Notes under the pieces: model-generated | Told to the model about the DNA's origin: nothing | Database searches by the model: none | The model's input: the letters and a program-made list of their open reading frames with translations, nothing else | Program-made: the position numbers and the translations under genes | NCBI GenBank assembly: GCA_036005125.1 | Contig: DASYQV010000117.1 | Span: 1-28,423, forward strand | Length of the DNA stretch: 28,423 nt | DNA from: DASYQV01 sp036005125 | Lineage (GTDB): Bacteria > Acidobacteriota > Vicinamibacteria > Vicinamibacterales > UBA2999 | Direction of reading: 5' to 3' | In this document: piece by piece, positions 23,300-28,423 of the stretch | How the letters are laid out: every line of letters begins with the position of its first letter | Position numbering within the stretch: position 1 is the stretch's first letter

Positions 23300-23731
23300 T
23301 CAGCGTTCTTGTGAGAGAGACTTGAGATAGGCGACGATCTGGGCGACGCCCTGGTCGGGAAGATCTCGCGCCGAGATCGGCGGCATCTCGCCTGTACCCT
23401 CCCGCACAATCGCGAGGAGCTCCTCGTATTCGCGCGTGAACGGCACGAGCCGTGGGCCAGCATCGCCTCGAGCCTCAGGACCATGGCACACCTTGCAAAC
23501 GCGATCGAATTCAACCTGGCCGCTCTGCTTTGCGTCCTCTTGCGCAGACGGACGCTCCTTCTTGCTTTTGTCCTGGTCGCCCGCAGCAGCAGCAACACGA
23601 ACCAGCCAAGGGCTCTGCCCATGCGGTCCAACAACACGGATAAATTCTCGTTGGGAGCCGCATAACGGACCAATCGGCGTGGGCAGCCAAAGCATCATCG
23701 AGAACAGATAAATGCGGATGAATCCAGTCAT
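23300..23731 (-). CDS. Small monohaem cytochrome c
   Basis: The 143-residue exported protein has a hydrophobic N-terminal region (MTGFIRIYLFSMMLWLPTPI), a charged linker, and a class I cytochrome c domain. The haem-binding motif is CKVCH (79-83), a Met ligand is likely in GEMPPIS (M116), and the C-terminal helix is VAQIVAYLKSL. It should carry electrons in the periplasm. The gene stands 300 bp from, and divergent to, a PQQ-dependent dehydrogenase lacking its own haem domain, so it is a natural electron acceptor for that enzyme. No ribosome site is visible before the ATG, so the start is tentative. Confidence 0.85.
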   Translation of the reverse strand: MTGFIRIYLFSMMLWLPTPIGPLCGSQREFIRVVGPHGQSPWLVRVAAAAGDQDKSKKERPSAQEDAKQSGQVEFDRVCKVCHGPEARGDAGPRLVPFTREYEELLAIVREGTGEMPPISARDLPDQGVAQIVAYLKSLSQER

Positions 23732-24031
23732 GGTGTGAAACGATGCTAAGGTTTCCCGCTTCTCAAATCAACGCCGACCCGGTGCGAACCACCGGAACGG
23801 ATTCCATTCTGTATGCGGCTGGGATTTGCGGCCGTGAATGGGTTAGGATGCTCGGCACATGGACGGCCCGATGCTCATGTGACCATTTCAGATATCAGAT
23901 TTGAACATTGGCATTTGATCATTGGATCATCGCCACCGCGTCATCGCCGTCAGGCCCATCGCCATTTCGATGAACACATGAACAAAATCAATCAAGAATC
24001 ATGAATCATCTCGACGATGTGGAGTTTCAGC
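23732..24031. other. Divergent intergenic region with a half heptamer array
   Basis: These 300 bp separate the cytochrome c and PQQ dehydrogenase genes. 23880-23930 is AT-rich and repeat-like (ATATCAGATTTGAACATTGG, CATTTGATCATTGGATCAT). 23990-24009 is AATCAAGAATCATGAATCAT, identical to 5243-5262, as a single arm without its partner. The short frame 23813-24004 is judged non-coding. Confidence 0.6.
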
Positions 24032-25954
24032 ATGAAGTACCACGCCGGTGTGCTCGCATTCCTGGTTTTCGCGTCGGTCATCGCGGCGCAGCAGAGCCAG
24101 TCCCGACAGGTGGAATGGTTCTACTATGGCGCTGATCCGACCAGCAGCAAATACTCACCTGCCGACGACATCACCCCGCAGAACGTGCAGCGGCTGGCGA
24201 TTGCGTGGCAGTGGGAGCACGGGGAGAAGCCGCTGGAGGAATACGGAACCGTACCCATGCGGTTCGAGAACCAACCGTTGATGGTCGATGGCGTGCTCTA
24301 CGTCACGACCCCATACAACAACGCTGCGGCGCTGGACGCGGAGACCGGCAGGGAGCTGTGGCGCTTCGACAGCGAGGCTGTGAAGCTCGGTGGGATTCCC
24401 GGAAGCGGATTCAAGCATCGCGGGCCGGCGCTCTGGCGCGATGGGAAGGACGGCAACAAACTGCGCGTGCTGCTGAACACCCGCAACCAGCTGTTCAGCC
24501 TCGATGCACAGACCGGTAAGCCCGTTCCGTCGTTCGGCAACGGGGGCGTGGTTTCGCTGACGGATGGCTATCCGCGGCCGATTTCGGATGTTCGGCACGT
24601 CAATCACGGTGCGTCACCACCGGTGGTCTACCGGGACATCGTCGTCGTGGGCAGCTCCATTCCAGATCGATACCAGATGAGCAATGAGCCTCCGGGCATC
24701 GTCCAGGGATTCGACGCTCGCACCGGGAAACGGCTGTGGGTCTGGAATGCCATACCGCAGTCGCCGACTGACTTCGGCGCCGACACCTGGGAGGAAGGGT
24801 CGTGGCGATTTACCGGCCACGGCAACGTGTGGGGTCCGATGACGGTCGACGCGACTCGCGGTCTCGTTTACTTCGGCACCAGCACGCCCGGCAACGATTA
24901 CTACGGCGGCCGGCGCCGGGGAAAGAACGAGCCTGCCGAGTCAATCGTCTGTCTGGACATCAACACGGGGCAGCGCAAGTGGTCGTATCAGATGATCCAT
25001 CACGGTCTTTGGGACTATGACAACCCCGCCGCACCCAATCTGGTGACGATCACCGTCGATGGGAAGCGGATTGACGCTGTGGCGCAGGTGACCAAGCAGG
25101 GCTTCACCTATGTATTCGATCGCGTGACCGGCGAGGCGGTCTGGCCGATCATCGAGCGTCCCGTCCCGACCGATAGCGACGTGCCCGGCGAGAAGGTGTG
25201 GCCGACGCAGCCGTTTCCGACCAAACCGCCACCATTCGCGCGGCAGGGCGTCTCGCTCGAGGATGCCAACGACTTGACGCCGGAAATCAAGGCGCTGGCA
25301 CAAGCCGAGATGAAGAACTACCGGCTCGGCCCGCTGTTCACGCCGCCCTCGCTGCGCGGGACTCTGCAGCTGCCGGGCGCTGAAGGCGGCGCCAACTGGG
25401 GCGGTGCGATATGGGATGCCCAGACGGGGCGCCTCTACGTCCGCAGCAAGGACGTCCTCAGGTACAACAGCGTGATCCTCAACGACGGCACCGACAAGTT
25501 CATCGAGCACGCGTACTCGGGACATCTGGCCTCAGCCCGCCCCGGCACGAAGCTTGGCGCCATTCCGTTGATCAAGCCGCCCTACGCACAACTGATAGCG
25601 ATCGAGCTCAACAAGGGCGAAATACTCTGGCGGGCACCGCTCGGCGAGGGGAGCTCCGCGATCCGTAATCATCCGCTGCTGAAGGGCGCGCAGCTGCCGG
25701 ACCGGCTGGGGTCGCCGGGGAATGGCGGGGCGATTCTCACCGGCGGCGGACTGATTTTCGTCGGTGGAGGCGACGGCCATCTGTATGCCTTCGACAAGAA
25801 CAACGGCAGGGAGGTGTGGCGCGGGAAGCTACCGCATGTGAATGCCGAGAACACCATGACGTACCGTACGCACGCCGGCCGGCAGTTCGTTCTCACTTCA
25901 ACGGGCGCCGGGGCTGACGCATCGCTTGTCGCCTTTACGCTGGCGACGAAATGA
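24032..25954 (+). CDS. Secreted PQQ-dependent dehydrogenase (quinoprotein, glucose/quinate dehydrogenase type)
   Basis: About 640 residues are read from ATG 24032, chosen over ATG 24017 because GGAG stands 7 bp before it. A signal peptide (MKYHAGVLAFLVFASVIAA) leads into an eight-bladed quinoprotein propeller with many blade motifs, such as ALDAETGRELWRFD, GFDARTGKRLWVWN, CLDINTGQRKWSYQ and YAFDKNNGREVWRG. The WDYD motif (about 327-330), conserved in membrane glucose and quinate dehydrogenases, is present. There are no transmembrane helices beyond the signal and no CxxCH, so electrons must leave through a partner, plausibly the divergent cytochrome c. The sugar, alcohol or polyol substrate is unknown. 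PQQ biosynthesis genes are not in the window. The methyltransferase begins 64 bp downstream. Confidence 0.92.
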   Translation: MKYHAGVLAFLVFASVIAAQQSQSRQVEWFYYGADPTSSKYSPADDITPQNVQRLAIAWQWEHGEKPLEEYGTVPMRFENQPLMVDGVLYVTTPYNNAAALDAETGRELWRFDSEAVKLGGIPGSGFKHRGPALWRDGKDGNKLRVLLNTRNQLFSLDAQTGKPVPSFGNGGVVSLTDGYPRPISDVRHVNHGASPPVVYRDIVVVGSSIPDRYQMSNEPPGIVQGFDARTGKRLWVWNAIPQSPTDFGADTWEEGSWRFTGHGNVWGPMTVDATRGLVYFGTSTPGNDYYGGRRRGKNEPAESIVCLDINTGQRKWSYQMIHHGLWDYDNPAAPNLVTITVDGKRIDAVAQVTKQGFTYVFDRVTGEAVWPIIERPVPTDSDVPGEKVWPTQPFPTKPPPFARQGVSLEDANDLTPEIKALAQAEMKNYRLGPLFTPPSLRGTLQLPGAEGGANWGGAIWDAQTGRLYVRSKDVLRYNSVILNDGTDKFIEHAYSGHLASARPGTKLGAIPLIKPPYAQLIAIELNKGEILWRAPLGEGSSAIRNHPLLKGAQLPDRLGSPGNGGAILTGGGLIFVGGGDGHLYAFDKNNGREVWRGKLPHVNAENTMTYRTHAGRQFVLTSTGAGADASLVAFTLATK

Positions 25955-26018
25955 GCCAGCCGCGATCTGCCGTTCGGCTTCGGGATCGTCGCCAGCGGGA
26001 CTGTCGAAGGGAATCGGC

Positions 26019-26642
26019 ATGGGATTCTACGAAAACCGCGTGCTGCCGCACATCGTCAACCTCGCCATGAACACAAAGTCGATGAAGGACGAGCGAAGGC
26101 GATGCCTCGCAAACGTCAAGGGCACGGTTCTCGAGGTCGGGTTCGGAACAGGCCTCAATCTGCCGCACTATCCGCTCGCGGTGACCAAGGTCGTCGGCGT
26201 CGATCCTTCGGAGACATCCGCGAGGCTCGCGCGAAAGCGAATCGCTGCATCACCATTCCCGGTCGACCTGATCGGCTTGTCGGCCGAAAAGATACCCGTG
26301 CCTGATGCGAGCTTCGAGTCGATCGTCAGCACGTTCACGCTCTGCACGATTCCTGACGTCGCAGGTGCACTTCTCGAGATGCGACGGTCGCTCGCCCCTG
26401 GAGGTCGCTTCTATTTCGTCGAGCACGGACGCGCTGACGATCCCGGAGTCGAACGCTGGCAGGAACGCTTGAATTCGATTCAGCAGGCAGTCTTCGGCGG
26501 ATGCCATCTGAACCGGCACATCTCGGCGTTGATCGAGGAAGCGGGCTTCGAAATCGAGCAACTCGAGAAGGGCTATCTGAAAGGCGCGCCGAAATTCGGC
26601 GGCTTCCTCTATCGCGGCATAGCGAAGCGACCGCTTTCCTGA
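26019..26642 (+). CDS. Class I SAM-dependent methyltransferase
   Basis: The 207-residue protein starts at ATG 26019 with AAGGGAA upstream. The open frame before it overlaps the previous gene and is rejected. SAM-binding motif I is LEVGFGTGLNL (38-48), the acidic residue ending strand 2 is in VVGVDPS, and a motif near VDLIGLSAEKIPVPDASFESIVSTFTLCTIPD gives the post-I and IV regions. This is a Methyltransf_11-type fold. The opening FYENRVLPHIVNLAMN resembles METTL7-like proteins. The substrate (thiol, lipid or small molecule) cannot be told. It may be cotranscribed with the PQQ dehydrogenase. Confidence 0.9.
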   Translation: MGFYENRVLPHIVNLAMNTKSMKDERRRCLANVKGTVLEVGFGTGLNLPHYPLAVTKVVGVDPSETSARLARKRIAASPFPVDLIGLSAEKIPVPDASFESIVSTFTLCTIPDVAGALLEMRRSLAPGGRFYFVEHGRADDPGVERWQERLNSIQQAVFGGCHLNRHISALIEEAGFEIEQLEKGYLKGAPKFGGFLYRGIAKRPLS

Positions 26643-27020
26643 TCCGGTTTCACACGGGCTGCATGGAAATGGCGGCGCAGTCGCGCGTCCACGGCGGCAG
26701 GATCTGCATCGCGGTCAGAGCGAACGCGGGAGCGGAGAACGCCGAGGACGGTTTCAAACGCGGAGCTCGCCGGGATCGCCGAGCTTCTTCCTGGAAAATT
26801 CCCGGTGCCCTCTGCGCGCTCGGCGTTTCAGATCGTCTCTGCGTCCTCTCCTTCAGAGCCGTTCGCCGCACCGGCCGCGGGGAGCGGAGGGTCGCCGAGG
26901 ACGGTTTCAACGCCGAGTTCGCCGAGATCGCCGAGCGTCTTCCTGGAAAAATTCCCGGGGCCCTCTGTCGCCGAGCATCTTCCTGGAAAAATTCCGGCGC
27001 CCTGTGCGCGCTCGGCGTTT
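26643..27020. repeat. Two NAEFAEIAE-type repeat copies with an internal duplication
   Basis: Copy 1 is about 26741-26841 and copy 2 about 26894-27020. Both open with GCCGAGGACGGTTTCAA. They also share a central TCTTCCTGGAAAA block and a closing GCGCTCGGCGTTT that is complementary to the opening. Copy 2 contains a 38-bp tandem duplication (26930-26967 and 26969-27006). The elements belong to the same family as 21504-21689. No gene is supported here. The rest (26643-26740) holds nothing recognisable. Confidence 0.75.
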
Positions 27021-27275
27021 CGCGACGAGCTGATCGAGCCGGAACAGGCGCGCGGTGCTCGGCACCGTCGCGACCACTCGCACGGCCGCGTTTCCGACCT
27101 TCGATCCGTAATCTGCGGTCACGAACGCCTGCTCGACGTCCGCCACGGCCGGCCCCCTGAGCTCGATGCCGGTGTCCCGCCATGGCTCGAGCTGTCGCTC
27201 CACATGGCCAACCGACCGGCGTCCGACACACAGTCCCGCGACGAACGCGCACGTGGCATCGACTGCCCGTCTCGT
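27021..27275 (-). pseudogene. Remnant of a phospholipase D / cardiolipin synthase-like gene
   Basis: On the minus strand the frame reads FVAGLCVGRRSVGH, then EPWRDTGIELRGPAVADVEQAF, then AVRVVATVPSTARLFRLDQLVA. These are the landmarks that follow the first HKD motif in cardiolipin synthase-like phospholipases: the (V/I)GGLC(V/I)G stretch, PWRDTG(V/I)E(V/I)RGPAV, and the V(R)V(V/I)AT.P....FR.D. segment. The DHRK motif itself is not recoverable, and the sequence breaks at the NAE repeat (27020). Coding before 27275 is in other frames and unrecognisable. It is interpreted as a truncated, frameshifted pseudogene. Confidence 0.55.
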
Positions 27276-27489
27276 TTCCGTCGCGCGTCGACGTCCCGCC
27301 GGCTGATCGACGCTGCCGCCATGACGTGAACGGCCTGCACAGGCGATACCGGCATGTCTGCGATGCGCAAGCTCATCGACGGAAATAGAAGCGTTCGAGA
27401 TCGAACTGTCGTGGTGCTTACTGGGGAACCCGTTTCGACTTCGCATGAGATCAATCGATGGTGTTCCATGGATTCTCAGAGGAGGCACC
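27276..27489. other. Upstream region of the last gene, nothing clear
   Basis: These 214 bp contain possible further debris of the phospholipase-like gene and the leader of the gene at 27490. No promoter could be assigned with confidence. Confidence 0.35.
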
Positions 27490-28089
27490 ATGCTGTCATT
27501 GTCTTCATTCCGCCTGCGCGCGTGTGTCGTGACCGGGTTGCTCCTGGTCTTCGCGGCGGTGCCGGCGACCAAGGATTCCGGCCTGCACGTCCGGTATACG
27601 GCCATGGCCGTCAACCTCGGGGACGCTCCAGTACGCTGGACGACCACGACGGTGGAAATGGTCGTGAACCGCTGGTCGACTGCCGCCGAACGCGACCGAC
27701 TGCTGTCGGTCCTGCTGGAGAAAGGGCCCGATAAGCTGCTCGAGGCGCTGAAAAAGAACCGGAGCGTCGGCTACATCAGGACACCGGACAGCATCGGGTA
27801 CGACTTGCGCTTCGCACAACGTCTCGAGGGCGAGGACGGCGGCGAGCGCGTCGTGCTCATGACCGACCGATACATCAGCTTCTGGGAGGCGGCGAATCGT
27901 CCGCGGACGATCGACTACCCGTTCACCTTGATCGATCTCCGGATCGGCCCCGATGGCGACGGCAGGGGCAAGATGTCGCTCTTCGCGAAGATCGCGGTCG
28001 ACAAGGACAAGCGCACCGTCCTCATCGAGGACTACGGCACGCAGCCCGTCCTGCTGCAGGCGGTCAGAAAAGAGTCGAAAACCCATTGA
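27490..28089 (+). CDS. Secreted protein of unknown function
   Basis: The 199-residue protein begins at ATG 27490 with GGAGG 4 bp upstream. An in-frame ATG at 27445 would add residues before the signal and is not preferred. The N-terminus (MLSLSSFRLRACVVTGLLLVFAAVPA) is a signal peptide. The mature part has a beta-rich start (HVRYTAMAVNLGDAPVRWTTTTVEMVVNRW), a charged helical middle (ERDRLLSVLLEKGPDKLLEALKKNRSVGY) and a beta ending (YPFTLIDLRIGPDGDGRGKMSLFAKIAV). No catalytic motif or family is recognised. The coding quality is good, with strong third-position GC. Confidence 0.8.
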   Translation: MLSLSSFRLRACVVTGLLLVFAAVPATKDSGLHVRYTAMAVNLGDAPVRWTTTTVEMVVNRWSTAAERDRLLSVLLEKGPDKLLEALKKNRSVGYIRTPDSIGYDLRFAQRLEGEDGGERVVLMTDRYISFWEAANRPRTIDYPFTLIDLRIGPDGDGRGKMSLFAKIAVDKDKRTVLIEDYGTQPVLLQAVRKESKTH

Positions 28090-28423
28090 GGTTTCGTGAA
28101 TCGTGAATTGTGAATTGTGAATCGCGCCCCGCCAGGGCGCCGCCGCGCGGAGGAGAGATCACCGCCTGTCAACGGCAGAGCCCTGGCGGGATTGGCTCGT
28201 CGATCGGAGAGGACACCTGTCGGACGATCGGCAATCGCCGTGCATGGCCCGTCCTGCGGGCCGGTGTGATCATCTACAGCCATCGCGAACATCGAATCCT
28301 TCCCGGTACGGTCGCGCGTGACCTCCTGACGGACGCGGTAGCGCTCGGAAACCTCACTGTCCGCCGCACGATCGGCTCGTCGATCTGCTCGTTCGTTTCG
28401 GCGAGCTCGAATCCGCCGTCGTC
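28090..28423. other. Window end with a heptamer array and inverted repeat, no gene
   Basis: 28093-28122 is a single-arm array of GTGAATT/GTGAATC heptamers directly after the gene stop. CCCGCCAGGGC (28128-28138) and GCCCTGGCGGG (28180-28190) are perfect 11-bp inverted repeats with a 41-bp spacer. The remaining bases to the edge show no supported gene. Confidence 0.55.

Noticed and set aside
23813..24004. 63-residue plus-strand frame upstream of the PQQ dehydrogenase
   Set aside because: It has no ribosome site, runs through repeat-like AT-rich sequence and ends in the heptamer half array.
26501..27160. 219-residue plus-strand frame across the repeats
   Set aside because: It translates the NAEFAEIAE repeats and part of the antisense phospholipase remnant. 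It has no ribosome site or domain.

Overview
The window is about 28.4 kb of GC-rich DNA from a Gram-negative bacterium. The mix of genes suggests an Acidobacteriota of the Vicinamibacterales kind: many short secreted hypothetical proteins with a PWGDPDLQG-type or TGTLID-type opening, a secreted PQQ dehydrogenase, SBBP propeller debris, and dispersed repeats whose translation reads NAEFAEIAE. This assignment rests on gene content and style only, since no marker gene for taxonomy lies in the window. Coding capacity is interleaved on both strands, with several tightly convergent pairs and several decayed zones.

Layout. 1-132 is the end of an upstream gene. 161-931 is a secreted double-VOC protein, facing a secreted metallo-beta-lactamase-fold hydrolase (1021-1920) and a fused EutB-EutC ethanolamine ammonia-lyase (1984-4077), both on the minus strand. 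4181-5200 is a secreted protein of unknown function. 5380-9436 is a four-gene operon of HlyD-type adaptor, ABC ATPase, ABC permease and TetR/CerR-like regulator, with a promoter and a palindromic operator just in front of the first start codon. 9453-12749 holds a beta-barrel-like protein, a secreted protein with two similar modules, a cupredoxin lipoprotein and Dps.

12750-13519 is a scarred tRNA locus: a broken tRNA copy, inverted repeats, an intact tRNA-Arg(UCU), and a small possibly truncated gene ending 4 bp from the tRNA. It is followed by a PLP-dependent Cys/Met-type lyase (13768-14916), an SBBP propeller pseudogene (15285-15505), a small secreted Cys/His protein with a very good promoter, and a large PAS-PAS-PAS-GAF hybrid histidine kinase (16144-18945). 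Next come a secreted metallophosphatase, a small hydrophilic protein with a strong bidirectional terminator, a DUF4142 protein, an AraC-type regulator with an unusual C-terminal extension, a remnant of a second dps, a cytochrome c and the divergent PQQ dehydrogenase. The right end has a methyltransferase, a repeat-rich zone with a phospholipase-D-like pseudogene, and a secreted hypothetical.

How genes may work together. The efflux operon looks self-contained and self-regulated. The cytochrome c (23300-23731) and PQQ dehydrogenase (24032-25954) are plausible periplasmic redox partners. Dps, DUF4142, the cupredoxin and the small hydrophilic protein fit a general stress theme, but nothing in the sequence proves coregulation. 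No CRISPR array, intact transposase, phage module or recognisable defence system was seen. The most unusual items are the EutBC fusion, the palindrome-covered near-leaderless efflux promoter, the AraC fusion to a helical stalk-like region, the scarred tRNA locus, and the recurring palindromic heptamer arrays.
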